Made by a program: the position numbers and the translations under genes
NCBI GenBank assembly: GCA_945901155.1
Contig: CAMDKO010000001.1
Location: forward strand, 1 to 64,000
Source: Pedobacter schmidteae
GTDB lineage: Bacteria; Bacteroidota; Bacteroidia; Sphingobacteriales; Sphingobacteriaceae
Direction: 5' to 3'
DNA: 64,000 nucleotides
In this document: positions 40,716 through 51,800 of the stretch, piece after piece
Position numbering within the stretch: the first letter of the stretch is position 1
How the letters are laid out: every line of letters begins with the position of its first letter
Notes under the pieces: generated by a model
What the model was told of the DNA's origin: nothing
Database searches by the model: none
Seen by the model: the letters and a program-made list of their open reading frames with translations, nothing else

Positions 40716-42137
40716 ATGAATGAAACTTTAGACCCAAATGAAATGAAGCGAGAGCTCGGTCTTCTGGACGCAACATTACTGGTTGCAGGTACTATGATCG
40801 GCTCCGGAATTTTTATTGTTGCAGCTGATATTACTCGAAATGTCGGTTCTGCCGGATGGCTGATTGCTGTTTGGTTAATTACCGGATTAATGACCTTAAT
40901 TGCAGCGGTTAGTTATGGAGAACTCAGTGCAATGTTTCCTAAAGCTGGTGGACAGTATGTTTATCTGAAAGAAGCATACAACCCATTAGTGGGGTTTTTA
41001 TATGGCTGGAGTTTCTTTGCTATAATACAAACGGGTACTATAGCAGCGGTTGGAGTGGCTTTTTCAAAGTTTACCGCATATTTATGGCCTCAGGTTAGTG
41101 AAGATCTTATACTACTTACCCTGGGTTCAGTCAAAATATCAGCAGCTCAGGTTCTGGCAATTGCTATAATTATCTTGCTTACCTATATCAATACAAAAGG
41201 AGTTAAAGGTGGTAAAATGATTCAAACTTCATTTACCCTAACCAAATTGGTTAGCCTTTTTGGTCTAATCGTCTTTGGATTTATTGTCATGAAGCCTGAA
41301 ATATGGACATCTAACTGGGAGAATGCATGGAGCATGCAAAAAATAAGCCCTGATGGCACATTTCAGTCGCTTACCATTGCTGCCGCTCTCGGTGCGGTAG
41401 CTGCCGCCATGGTTGGTTCGATATTTAGCAGTGATTCATGGAATAACGTGACCTTCATTGCCGGAGAGGTTAGAAATCCAAAGAGAAATATTGGATTGAG
41501 CTTATTTTTGGGTACACTGATTGTAACCATTATATATATACTTGCAAATCTTGTTTATTTGGCAGTTCTGCCTTTAGGAGAGATTGCATACGCAGAAAAA
41601 GACAGGGTTGCTGTTGCTGCTTCAAGTGTGATATTCGGTAATGTTGGAACAGTAATTATTGCACTTATGATTATGGTATCTACCTTTGGTTGTAATAATG
41701 GATTAATTTTAGCCGGAGCCCGCGTTTACCATACCATGGCAAATGATGGTTTATTCTTTAAAAAGACAGCTAGTTTAAATAAACATGCCGTTCCTGAATT
41801 CGGATTATGGTTACAATGTCTGGTGGCATCTGCATTATGTTTGAGTGGAAAATATGGGGATCTGCTCGATATGATTTCTTTTGTAGTGGTCATTTTTTAT
41901 GTGTTGACAATTTTGGGAATCTATATCTTAAGAGTTAAACGGCCAGAGGCAGAAAGACCTTACAAAGCATTTGGTTATCCTTTTCTTCCAGCATTATACA
42001 TTATCATGGGAATCAGCTTTTGTACTTTACTTATTATTTACAAGCCCAATTTTACTTGGCCCGGACTGATCATTGTATTAACAGGCGTACCTATTTATTA
42101 TATGTGGAAAGCATTGGATAAAAATAAGAGTAGTTAA
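40716..42137 (+). CDS. APC-family amino acid permease (LAT-like)
   Basis: LLDATLLVAGTMIGSGIFIVAADI; multi-TM APC-like sequence. Confidence 0.9.
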   Translation: MNETLDPNEMKRELGLLDATLLVAGTMIGSGIFIVAADITRNVGSAGWLIAVWLITGLMTLIAAVSYGELSAMFPKAGGQYVYLKEAYNPLVGFLYGWSFFAIIQTGTIAAVGVAFSKFTAYLWPQVSEDLILLTLGSVKISAAQVLAIAIIILLTYINTKGVKGGKMIQTSFTLTKLVSLFGLIVFGFIVMKPEIWTSNWENAWSMQKISPDGTFQSLTIAAALGAVAAAMVGSIFSSDSWNNVTFIAGEVRNPKRNIGLSLFLGTLIVTIIYILANLVYLAVLPLGEIAYAEKDRVAVAASSVIFGNVGTVIIALMIMVSTFGCNNGLILAGARVYHTMANDGLFFKKTASLNKHAVPEFGLWLQCLVASALCLSGKYGDLLDMISFVVVIFYVLTILGIYILRVKRPEAERPYKAFGYPFLPALYIIMGISFCTLLIIYKPNFTWPGLIIVLTGVPIYYMWKALDKNKSS

Positions 42138-42166
42138 AAGAGTTAATTTTATTTAATCCTTATTTT

Positions 42167-42200
42167 AAAGAACCGGCACATTTTTTATGGCCGGTTCTTT
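42167..42200 (+). terminator. Rho-independent terminator after APC permease
   Basis: AAAGAACCGGC ... GCCGGTTCTTT stem. Confidence 0.85.
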
Positions 42201-42251
42201 GTTTTATTGCAAGCTGAAATGGATGTTTAGTGTATCAGCTAACCTTAGTAT

Positions 42252-42420
42252 TTAAATCCTTAAAGCATAGGCGCCATCGGCTTTTTTACGATTTATGAAG
42301 GCAATCTCTAGCCACTGGGGCTCATATAAATTCTTGATGAAACGATCAAGGACGGCTGTTTGTTTACCTTTTGCATGATATTATCAAAAGGAATCCATAA
42401 AAAGAATACTAATTCTAATT
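42252..42420 (-). pseudogene. Possible decayed gene fragment downstream of folC
   Basis: Minus strand reads ...HAKGKQTAVLDRFIKNLYEPQWLEIAFINRKKADGAYALRI*, with upstream coding-like WIPFDNIM in another frame separated by stops. Confidence 0.35.
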
Positions 42421-43731
42421 TTAAATAATTTCTGCTACTACAAAGGTGCTGCCACCGATAAAAATAAGGTCATTATTTCCCGCATTTTTTTTTGCTTGTT
42501 CAAAGGCGCTTTGTACTGTTGGATAAAAAGCACCAGTTAGTCCCAATTTACCTGCTTCTAATTGTAGGTCGATTGCCGGCATTGCTCTGGGAATAGTTGG
42601 CTGGCAGAAATAATAAAATGCTTTTTGAGGTAATAGGCTTAAAATTTTGGAAATTTCCTTGTCTTTCACCATTCCAATAACCATATGGAGATCTTTGTGA
42701 GGTGTTAAATTGATATTTTTCATTACCTCCCTGATTCCATCTTCATTGTGTCCGGTATCACAAATGATCAGTGGATTATAATTAAGTGTATGCCAGCGTC
42801 CCATCAAACCAGTTAGCTTTTTTACCTGCCTTAAAGCAGACAGAACATCCTGATCATCTATTTGATAGCCCATAAGTATTAAGTGCTTTACAGCGCTTAA
42901 TACGCCGGCTAGATTCTTTAATTGATAGCTTCCAGTAAGATCTAATTCAAGACTGTCAAAACTAAAAACAGGGTTATCGATAGTTGTTTTTTGTCTGATC
43001 TCTAATTTCAGCAATCCAGATGAGTTATTTTGTGTTTGAGACCTAAATATGTCCCATTCATCACTTGCGAAAGTAAGACCTGAATTCATTTCCAATGCCT
43101 TATTGATGAATATATCTTCAACTTCATCTTGGCGTTGACTAACAACTACTGGCACATTGTGTTTTATTATACCGGCTTTTTCAGATGCGATCTCATTTAA
43201 GGAATTCCCTAAAATATTCATGTGATCATAGCCAATATTACTGATCACGCTCAATTCCGGATGAATCACATTGGTTGAATCAAGACGACCACCTAGCCCA
43301 ACTTCGATGATTGCGACGTCTACCTGTTGTGCAGAAAAGTATTCAAATGCCAAAGCTACAGTAACCTCAAAAAATGAGGGTTCCAATTCCTCAATATATT
43401 GCTGATGAGCTTCTATGAATTGAATCACTTCCATTTCAGCGATCATTTCTCCGTTTATCCGGATTCTCTCTCTGAAATCACGGAGATGCGGTGAGGTGTA
43501 TAAGCCTGTTTTGTACCCCGCTTCCTGAAGTATGGCAGCCAGCATATGCGAAGTTGAACCCTTGCCGTTGGTGCCACCAACATGAATAGATTTGAATTTT
43601 TCATGCGGATTTCCAAGTTCCTGACAGAATTTGATCGTATTCTTTAATCCTGGTTTGATTGCACCTTTTCCATGACTACTGAACATAGGAAGCCTTGAAT
43701 ATAGATAGTGGAGAGTTTCAGGATAGTTCAT
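42421..43731 (-). CDS. folC: Bifunctional folylpolyglutamate synthase/dihydrofolate synthase
   Basis: VGGTNGKGSTSHMLAAIL, GLYTSPHLRDFRERIRING, EVGLGGRLDSTNV. Confidence 0.95.
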   Translation of the reverse strand: MNYPETLHYLYSRLPMFSSHGKGAIKPGLKNTIKFCQELGNPHEKFKSIHVGGTNGKGSTSHMLAAILQEAGYKTGLYTSPHLRDFRERIRINGEMIAEMEVIQFIEAHQQYIEELEPSFFEVTVALAFEYFSAQQVDVAIIEVGLGGRLDSTNVIHPELSVISNIGYDHMNILGNSLNEIASEKAGIIKHNVPVVVSQRQDEVEDIFINKALEMNSGLTFASDEWDIFRSQTQNNSSGLLKLEIRQKTTIDNPVFSFDSLELDLTGSYQLKNLAGVLSAVKHLILMGYQIDDQDVLSALRQVKKLTGLMGRWHTLNYNPLIICDTGHNEDGIREVMKNINLTPHKDLHMVIGMVKDKEISKILSLLPQKAFYYFCQPTIPRAMPAIDLQLEAGKLGLTGAFYPTVQSAFEQAKKNAGNNDLIFIGGSTFVVAEII

Positions 43732-44098
43732 TAATGCCCTAATGATTTTGTTCTGCTAATATCCTGAAGAGAATCCTATTTTGGAAATGTAAGGTTAATT
43801 AAAATGGCCTGATGTTTAAAATATCTTCTGTGTCAGGAACTGTGAAATTACTATTTTTCTGTATGTTATTAAAAAATCCGCTTGATACAAATTGAATCAA
43901 CTGTTTATTTATTGAAGCTTATTTTTTGAACTTAGGAAACAAGATCAGGGATAAATAAGATAATCAGAAAAATCACGATTAACTTACTATAACTGTAGTT
44001 TTCAACTGTTTACAAATAACTAAAGAACATAGATATCGATGAATAGTTCTAATAAAATGGCAAATCGTTTATGGGGAAATAAAAAATCGGAGGCTGGT

Positions 44099-44926
44099 TT
44101 ATTTAACCTTAAAATTAAACATCACTACTCCAATTTGAACATCAGGGGCTGATTCTAATTTGTTTAGAGAGGATCCTATAACGGCTATACGGCATTTTTC
44201 CCAGATATCTTTGTCGGATAGGGTAGTTCCTTTTACGCCAGGAATGGCATTCACCACAATGCCATTTTTATCTACATATATCCTTACGGCTACTTTTCCA
44301 TATTTCTGACCATTATCCTTCGGAATAGAAAGGTTGGTAAACTTCCTACTTTTAAGGTCTAGTGCATAACTTCCATTACCTGAGCCACCTTCTCCATAAT
44401 CGGGCGAAAGCGGGTCGCCATTAGCACTTCCTTGATTACCTGCAACGGTGCTTGTGCCATCACCTTTTCCAAGTCCATCGTTCTTTTTTCCTTTATAAAG
44501 CGCATTCTGATTAACTGCAGGCTTGTTGTCTTTAGCTGGCACACTCACAGTAGGTGATTTAGTCGTACTTTTTTCCTTAGTAACAATTTCTGGTGCATCT
44601 TCATTATTCTGAGTTGCAATGGCTTTATCTGTTACCTCCGAACTTACATCAGCTGAGGTGTTATTGTCAACGATCACTTTGTCTGGTGAAGTATTATTTG
44701 CATCAGGTGAAGTTGAGGGCTCTTCAACACTCATGTAATCATCTCCCATACCGAATTCTGAGGTGCCATAATTGACAATGATTCCACCTGTACCTGTACC
44801 TGTATCAGGTTCAACACGGCTCGCAATTATGAAAAAGCTAATCACCAGAAACAGGATCATAATACCAGTTGAAATGGCATATGCTTTCGGGTAATTGTTC
44901 TCTTCCTGTCTGCGGTATTCTATCAT
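44099..44926 (-). CDS. TonB/TolA-like energy transducer
   Basis: N-terminal TM, long disordered linker, C-terminal GKVAVRIYVDKNGIVVNAIPG...; downstream of ExbB/ExbD genes. Confidence 0.78.
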   Translation of the reverse strand: MIEYRRQEENNYPKAYAISTGIMILFLVISFFIIASRVEPDTGTGTGGIIVNYGTSEFGMGDDYMSVEEPSTSPDANNTSPDKVIVDNNTSADVSSEVTDKAIATQNNEDAPEIVTKEKSTTKSPTVSVPAKDNKPAVNQNALYKGKKNDGLGKGDGTSTVAGNQGSANGDPLSPDYGEGGSGNGSYALDLKSRKFTNLSIPKDNGQKYGKVAVRIYVDKNGIVVNAIPGVKGTTLSDKDIWEKCRIAVIGSSLNKLESAPDVQIGVVMFNFKVK

Positions 44927-45324
44927 TTTTTTGTTTCTGTAGCTAAAACTAGTTTTATCTTCAGTTTATTGGCAATATCTGTCAGATCTATTACATTCTC
45001 AATTGCAATGGTACGGTCGGCATATAGAATGATGGTTAGATCAGGTGATGCTTTTTGATAAACCTCTATGTTCTGAAATAGATCAGAAGCATTGACTTTT
45101 TTCTTTTCTACATAATATTCAAGATCCTTGGTAATCGAAACATTAATTGTCTTTTGTGGGATTGATTGACCTGAACTTGATCTGGGTAAGAATAGCTTAA
45201 CCACATTTGGATTTGCCACAGCTGATGCCAGGAGAAAGAACAGTAGCAAAAAGAACATAATATCGTTCAATGCCGATGTATGAACTTCAACTGTTCCTCT
45301 CTTTTGTCGTTTTCTTAAATTCAT
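44923..45324 (-). CDS. ExbD/TolR family biopolymer transporter
   Basis: LNDIMFFLLLFFLLASAV TM and ILYADRTIAIENVIDLTDIANKLKIKLVLAT. Confidence 0.9.
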   Translation of the reverse strand: MNLRKRQKRGTVEVHTSALNDIMFFLLLFFLLASAVANPNVVKLFLPRSSSGQSIPQKTINVSITKDLEYYVEKKKVNASDLFQNIEVYQKASPDLTIILYADRTIAIENVIDLTDIANKLKIKLVLATETKK

Positions 45325-46019
45325 TTGCCTGGTTCTTCTAAAAGGTCAATAAACTCAATAGCATCAGTCTCCATTTTAAGGATAATTCTGTCGACCATGA
45401 TATTCAGAATATGATATAAAACATAGGCAATAATACCAATGATCAAGCCAGTAGCTGAAGTGATCATTTTTACATAAAGTCCGCCAGAAATGGTGCCGAT
45501 TTCGATGATTCCTTTAACTGAAACCTCATGGAAAATAGTAATAACCCCAATAATAGTACCCACAAAACCAAGCATGGGTGCTATCCCGGCAATAATTCCA
45601 AGAATACTGATATTCTTCTCCAGTTTTGACACTTCAAGTTTTCCAACATTCTCAATTGCACCTTCAATATCTTTGATTGGTCTTCCAATCCGTAAAAGGC
45701 CTTTTTCAAGCATTCTTCCAAGCGGGGTATTACTATTTCTGCATATAGCTAGGGCTGAATCTAGTTTTGCAGATTTAACACTCTGCTTTACCTGCAACAT
45801 CAGGTTCATTTCATCTTTGGAAGCCTTTCTAATGGTTAAATACCTCTCTACAAATATAACTAGGCCCATAAATGCAAGTAATGCCAATGGCACCATTACC
45901 CAACCGCCTTTGAAAAGGAGTTCAATAAACCTTAATTCTTCACCGGTTTGCATCGTCTGAGTGGTAGCTGCTGCGGCATCAGCAATAGGATTAAGCGTAT
46001 CAATTTGAAGTAGAAACAT
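45321..46019 (-). CDS. MotA/TolQ/ExbB proton channel family protein
   Basis: SILGIIAGIAPMLGFVGTIIGVITIF and GTISGGLYVKMITSATGLIIGIIAYVLYHIL. Confidence 0.93.
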   Translation of the reverse strand: MFLLQIDTLNPIADAAAATTQTMQTGEELRFIELLFKGGWVMVPLALLAFMGLVIFVERYLTIRKASKDEMNLMLQVKQSVKSAKLDSALAICRNSNTPLGRMLEKGLLRIGRPIKDIEGAIENVGKLEVSKLEKNISILGIIAGIAPMLGFVGTIIGVITIFHEVSVKGIIEIGTISGGLYVKMITSATGLIIGIIAYVLYHILNIMVDRIILKMETDAIEFIDLLEEPGK

Positions 46020-47077
46020 TATTTTGGATTTTTGGATGGTTTTACCCGGGCTATCCAGGCATCTTTATTTATTTTTTTGTGTATTCTGGTTAATTCTTTT
46101 TCAGCTGATTCTTCATCTAAGAACGTACCGATACTGATTTTTAGCATTTTTCCAGGCATATTTTCAACAATCTTTGCCTGGATTCCTTTTGAGCTAATTT
46201 GTTTAATGTATACGTCGGCTTCAGTTTTTATTGAAAACGCAGCTACAATGATCTCATAATTAACAACTTCGCTTGTAGGAAATAGAGTATCAGGTTCATT
46301 AGTCGCTGTTATTGCTGTATCCGTTAGTTGCTGTAGACTATCTGATACTATTGATGCACTATCAACAGCATTTTTTAGGTTGTCTGATCTTATTTTTGTT
46401 GAATCAATTAATTCAGGTGTTAACTGCTCAACTGTATTCATAGAAGAAAACATGCCGGCACTTTTATTTTTAATGAAATTATTGAAATCAGAATTGAAAT
46501 AAAACAATCCAAAAACTGTAATTAAAAACGTAAAAAAACTGATAAATAGGATAATCCAGGTTCGTGTCTTCTTGATTTCTTCAAATTCTTCTTCTTTTTC
46601 TTCTTCTTCTACTAGATCTTCATTAACATTATTTACTGGCATTTCTTCATTTACTGCAAGAAGTACTTCTGTTTTTAATTCAGTAACAGGGTTTAACCCA
46701 AAAAAAATATCAGTAGCTCCTAAACTAAGGGATGGTCTTAACTTAAGTTTTCCATGTTCCTTATAGAGCACACCTATATGTCGTACTTCTGCCGATTCGG
46801 AGCTATTAAATTGTTCTAATATGCTTTCTGAGAATTTTTTAATGAGTTCCTCTACTGAAGAGAAACTTAGTTTTTTTTCAACACTAATAAATTGAATTAG
46901 ACTTAAATCGCTGGTTTCGCTCTCCTTGAAAAATATTTGGTAGGAAGGGGGATATAATTCATTACTAGAGCTATTAAATGAACCAGCAAGTCTGATTTTC
47001 ATAAAAGTGCCTAATCCAGCAACGTTTATTTCATCCTGTTCAAGTAATAATTCTCCAATGTAAAAACCTATATCCAT
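46019..47077 (-). CDS. HU-like (CCDC81-type) N-terminal domain, single TM and SPOR domain protein
   Basis: YIGELLLEQDEINVAGLGTFMKIRL; RTWIILFISFFTFLITVFGLFYF TM; C-terminal EIIVAAFSIKTEADVYIKQISSKGIQAKIVE...KISIGTFLDEESAEKEL. Confidence 0.8.
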   Translation of the reverse strand: MDIGFYIGELLLEQDEINVAGLGTFMKIRLAGSFNSSSNELYPPSYQIFFKESETSDLSLIQFISVEKKLSFSSVEELIKKFSESILEQFNSSESAEVRHIGVLYKEHGKLKLRPSLSLGATDIFFGLNPVTELKTEVLLAVNEEMPVNNVNEDLVEEEEKEEEFEEIKKTRTWIILFISFFTFLITVFGLFYFNSDFNNFIKNKSAGMFSSMNTVEQLTPELIDSTKIRSDNLKNAVDSASIVSDSLQQLTDTAITATNEPDTLFPTSEVVNYEIIVAAFSIKTEADVYIKQISSKGIQAKIVENMPGKMLKISIGTFLDEESAEKELTRIHKKINKDAWIARVKPSKNPK

Positions 47078-47123
47078 TATATGGCTAATTTAAATTTAAA
47101 TTATCAAGCTGCCAAACTAAGCC

Positions 47124-48797
47124 TCAAAATGAATAGTTCGCTCCGCCTAGTAAGGTGAGTCCCATTTTAGGATAATATAAATATCTTTGATAAGGCTGTC
47201 CAGTTAAATTATTAGCTCTTAAATAAACTCCAATTTTATTGTGTACCTTATATTCTGCACCTACACTAAGATCAATAAACCCCTTTAGAGTACTTGAAGA
47301 AAATCCGCTTCCAGCTGTAGTATTAACCCTTGCGAAAGTTTCACCTTGGAAAAGAAGTTCGGTATCTAGAAAAAGTTTTTGATTAACCTGAGCTCTGGCA
47401 TTAGAGATTAGTCTCACAGTTGGTTTGAACCAAGCATGAGTTTGATTAGCCAGATCATATTTAAATATCTGTGCTTTACCGCCAATACTAAATACATCAG
47501 AAGCTTTTACATTTAATTCACCTTCAAGACCGAATATAGTGCTCGTGCCATTATCATAGATCACATCAAAGCGATTAACTATAGTTTGATTGTTCACCAA
47601 TAGCTGCATGTCATCAATGTTCTTGTAATAGCCCATGATTTTGTATCCAAATTCTGCGCCTACATTTCCTTTAACTCCCGCTTGTACATTGATACTCTCT
47701 AATGAGTTTTTAATTGCCAGATTTTTATTCAAAAATGGATTTTCTAGAGCCAGATCTCTTAATGAGGTTTTTAATACATCTCCATTAAGCCCTGCAAATA
47801 CAATTGCATATTCAGGAATTAAAGGAATTTCTGCAGATACGGATGGGAAAATATTTAAGCGGCTGTTTGCACCAAATTCCTGTACAATATTTGCACCCAG
47901 TATTAAATCATAGCCTTTACCTTTTAAATTTACATAAGGGTTTGCTCTTAATATATTGTTTCCCAGATTATAGGTTGCGTCTTTTGTTGATGTGAAATCT
48001 GCCGATGTATTCACTCCGACATTAAAAAGACTGATTTCCTTATTAAAATATCCTTTCAAAAGGATTGAGCTTTCTCGTGCATCTTCAATATTACTGAACT
48101 GGTAAGCATTTATACTCGCGACATAATTAAAAGTGGAGGACTGAGAATAATTGTTCATTATTTCTGCCTCAGCAGCAATAGTACTAAATCCTTGTTTACT
48201 CTTATCGATAGATGCGTTTGATGAAGGAACAAATCCATAGAAAAAAGTTGATCGGCGGTCATAGCTTAAATTTCCTGAAATACTATATGAATCTGCTACT
48301 GACTTTCCAAAAATGCCAAGTTCCTGATTTGAAAATTCCTGTTTTTCTAAATTGCCTTGCTGAGAAAGGTGCTTAAAATAAGCTCCTGTTTGTAATGCTG
48401 CATCACGGCCTGAATTAAAATAAGCTTCAGCCTGTGCAGTATTGAAATTTCCGGCACCCACTTTAATATAATTATTGGAAAGTATGGATAAACGTTCATC
48501 TGCCATTTTCTGGGCCTGAAGTTCTTTGATATTCGAATTCAGATTAAGTTTTTTATCAATTACACTATAACTTAAAACTGGTTTAAAAGCCTTGGCGCTA
48601 TTCATGTCAGGATTCCTGCGAATCTTAACAGCATCCGCCAAAACTGGCTTATATGGCCTTATAACTTCTATTTCTTCAGTAATATTTGCAGATTGTGTAC
48701 CGGTGGTATTTTCGTTTTTTTTATCCTGTGACTGAGCTGTAACAGATAAAAAAAACAAACTAACTATCAGCGTATATTTAAAAGTCGGAATATTCAT
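47124..48797 (-). CDS. Outer-membrane beta-barrel protein (TonB-dependent-receptor-like, no obvious plug)
   Basis: Signal peptide, EEIEVIRPYKPVLADAVKI segment, alternating beta-strand pattern, C-terminal YSF. Confidence 0.75.
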   Translation of the reverse strand: MNIPTFKYTLIVSLFFLSVTAQSQDKKNENTTGTQSANITEEIEVIRPYKPVLADAVKIRRNPDMNSAKAFKPVLSYSVIDKKLNLNSNIKELQAQKMADERLSILSNNYIKVGAGNFNTAQAEAYFNSGRDAALQTGAYFKHLSQQGNLEKQEFSNQELGIFGKSVADSYSISGNLSYDRRSTFFYGFVPSSNASIDKSKQGFSTIAAEAEIMNNYSQSSTFNYVASINAYQFSNIEDARESSILLKGYFNKEISLFNVGVNTSADFTSTKDATYNLGNNILRANPYVNLKGKGYDLILGANIVQEFGANSRLNIFPSVSAEIPLIPEYAIVFAGLNGDVLKTSLRDLALENPFLNKNLAIKNSLESINVQAGVKGNVGAEFGYKIMGYYKNIDDMQLLVNNQTIVNRFDVIYDNGTSTIFGLEGELNVKASDVFSIGGKAQIFKYDLANQTHAWFKPTVRLISNARAQVNQKLFLDTELLFQGETFARVNTTAGSGFSSSTLKGFIDLSVGAEYKVHNKIGVYLRANNLTGQPYQRYLYYPKMGLTLLGGANYSF

Positions 48798-48803
48798 TAT
48801 CTA

Positions 48804-51800
48804 TTATTTTTTTTTCAGTTTTTCTAATTTTTCTTTGGCCAGCGTAAGGATGTCATCATCTTTATTCTCGTAATTTTCAATAATACTCTGGAGCGTACTT
48901 TTTGCCTGGAAAGCGTCTTTTAAGCCAATGTAGTTGTCGGCAATCAGAATATAAGTTTTTGCAACCCAATAATCATGAGAAGGCATTTTATTAGTTAGAT
49001 CAAATGCTGAAGAAAGAGAGGTTTTGTATTCACCTCTCAGATATAAAATATTAGCCATATTATATTTCGCTTCGGCACCTGTTACGGTTTGTGTTTTTTC
49101 TGCAACTTCAGTGAAGTATTTAACTGCTTGAATAGTATCTCCAATGATCAGATTAGCTTTTCCTGAATAAAGTCCTGCTCTGAACAGGTCTTCTTCTGAA
49201 GATTTATTAGACTCTTTTATGAATTTTACATATTGAAGTGTTTCATCCGGTAAATTCATACTGGAATAAGCCTCCATTAAATTATTCACAGCAAAACTAT
49301 AATTAGCTTTATATTCAGAGGTTAGTTCAAGTTTTTTTAGATGGACAATCGCCTCGTTATATTTCTTTTGAGCAAGGTAGATCTTTGCAATGCTGATCAG
49401 AGCACGTTCTGTATAATCACTGGTCCAGTCATTAAGAATAAACTCATAATCCGGAATCGCTTCATTAGGCCTTTTAAGTTTAACTAGACTTTCAGCCCTG
49501 ATAAAACGGGCATGTTTGTCATGTACAGCTTTCGGAAATTTATCAAAGTAAGCATTCACAGACTCAAATGTTCCCTGATAGTCAGCTGTAAGAAAACGAT
49601 TGTTTGCTGCCTGAAAAGTGATATTATCCTGCTCATAAGTACTTAGGTTTCCAATACTTGTCGTATTCGCATAATCCAGAAAACCGGTGGCATCCGATTT
49701 TTGTAGGTAGATATTTTTGATGGATTCCAATGCCAGTTTTGCTTCGTCAGTAGTAGTGTATTCACTAACTACACGCTTAAATGTAACTATTGCTGCTTCT
49801 TCCTGATCCTGGTTAAGTTCTACCAGACCGATCGTAATTAATGCACGTGGTACATAGCTACTTCTTGGATATTTTTGAATGAGTGCACTTAAATCTGTTT
49901 TTGCAATTTCAAAATCACCCTTAATAAAATAAGTATAAGGGATCTCGAAACTTGCATCATCCGAATAGTTTGATTTTGGAAATTGTCGTAATAAGGATTG
50001 ATGAGTTGCAATTTTTGAGTCATTCTGCCCCTGCAAGCCTTGTATCATTCCTCTTTGAAATAATGCATAATCTTCACTTGAGGTTTTTGATGCGATTATT
50101 CGGTTATAGTAGACTAGTGCTTCCTCATAATTTTTTAAAACGAAATATGAATCTGCCAATCGAAGTATAGCATCATTGATGGTATTCGGGTCTTTTTCAT
50201 TGCCACGAAGAAAACGCGTGAAGTATGTAGCAGCTTTTCTATAACTCTCATGTTCAAAGGCAGCGTAGGCTAATGCATAATGAGCAAAATTATATACTTC
50301 AGTTTTACGTGAAGCCGGAAGAGCCATGAACTTTTCAAAATTATCTACCGATTCTCCAAATTTTCTAACCTCATACATCGCTTCTGACAGCCAATAAGTT
50401 GACAGTGAATGAATTTCATCGTCTTCAACATATTTATTGGATCGCATAAACATAGAAATGCCATTCTGGAAAGCGCGTTCATTATAATATTCTAGGCCTC
50501 TATAAAAAGTAACCTTTTGATAGACCGCGTTAGCTTCACGATTTCTATTTGGAATACTTTCAAGGATATCGATTGCGTCTTTATAGTTTTTTGTAGTCAG
50601 CAATATCTCTCCTAATAAAGTTTTTGCTGAATCCAATTTTATTGAGTTTGGATAGGTTTTTATGAATTGTTGAGTAGCATCTAGCGCTACCTGATGGAAT
50701 TCAAGTTCATAAGATAGTTTAGCGTAATTAAAAAGACCTTCTTCTTGTAATTGTTTATCGAATGTTAATTTAGAAGCTTTAAAAAATGCACTTCTGGCTG
50801 CTTGTTTAGTATTAGTTTTCAGAAATGATTCACCTAAAGCAATCATTCCACTCTGGAAATATTCATCTGCAATTTCAAGCTTTTCAAGTTCCAAAATAGC
50901 TTTTTTGTAATCTTTTAGCTTAAATGCAGTATACCCGATCTGATAATTATCCTGATTATTCTGTGTTTTCCCCTGATCTTTTTGCTGAAAATTCTGAAAA
51001 TATGTTCCTGCATTGGTATAATCTGATTTTGCAAAGTAGGATGCTCCAACAATTCGAAACATTTCTGTTTCATAAAGTTGTTTTGTTGACTTAAGGATAG
51101 GAATGGCATAACTTAACACATCATCATATCGATTATCCAGGAAATATAGTGCAGAAATATAATATGGATAACTATTTTCATACAAGCCTGATCCTTTCAA
51201 TCTCTCGAATTCTATCAGTGCTTTTTTATAGTCCTTTTGAAGGTAGTTGATATAAGCAAAATAATAAATAGATTGTTCAGCATATATGCTTTTTTGATCT
51301 TTCAGCTCAGCGAAGAGGGCTTTTGCCTGATTGTATTCTTTTATTTCAAAATAGGAGTAGGCTAGTTTATATCGATATTCATACGATTCTTTGCCAGATA
51401 AACTAGTTCCTTCTAATTTTTTCAACCATTCGATCACCTTTGGATAATTCTTCAGAGCAAAGTAGGAGCGTCCAACCTGATAAAATGCAAGCTTGGTAAA
51501 GTTGTTTGCAGGATTGGCACTAATAAAGCTTTGAAATAAGGATTCCGCATCGCTATTCCCAAGTTCTAATGCACATAATGCGATATAATATCTAGTATTT
51601 TCTTTCAAAAGGCTGATCTCAGGATTGATTTCTGCTTTTACGTTTGATTTTTGATCATTCTTTAGAACGCGGTTAAATTGATTGGCGGCCGCCGCATATT
51701 TCCCTTTTTCCAGCAATTCAATTCCGCTTTTATAATCCTGGTTCAAATTAAACCATGCCGAGTTTTGAGCCAGCGCAGGAATTGTAAGAAATGCAAGAAT

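Noticed and set aside
43732-44098. 367-bp gap between folC and the TonB-like gene examined for a tRNA or ncRNA
   Set aside because: AT-rich, no cloverleaf or strong stem-loop that I could support
45490-45960. 156 aa plus-strand ORF antisense to the ExbB/TolQ gene
   Set aside because: Long open frame, but it mirrors the minus-strand ExbB codons; no independent coding signature
46572-46640. TTCTTCTTC-type short repeat on the plus strand
   Set aside because: It encodes the acidic EEEEKEEEFEE stretch of the HU-like/SPOR protein; not a separate repeat element
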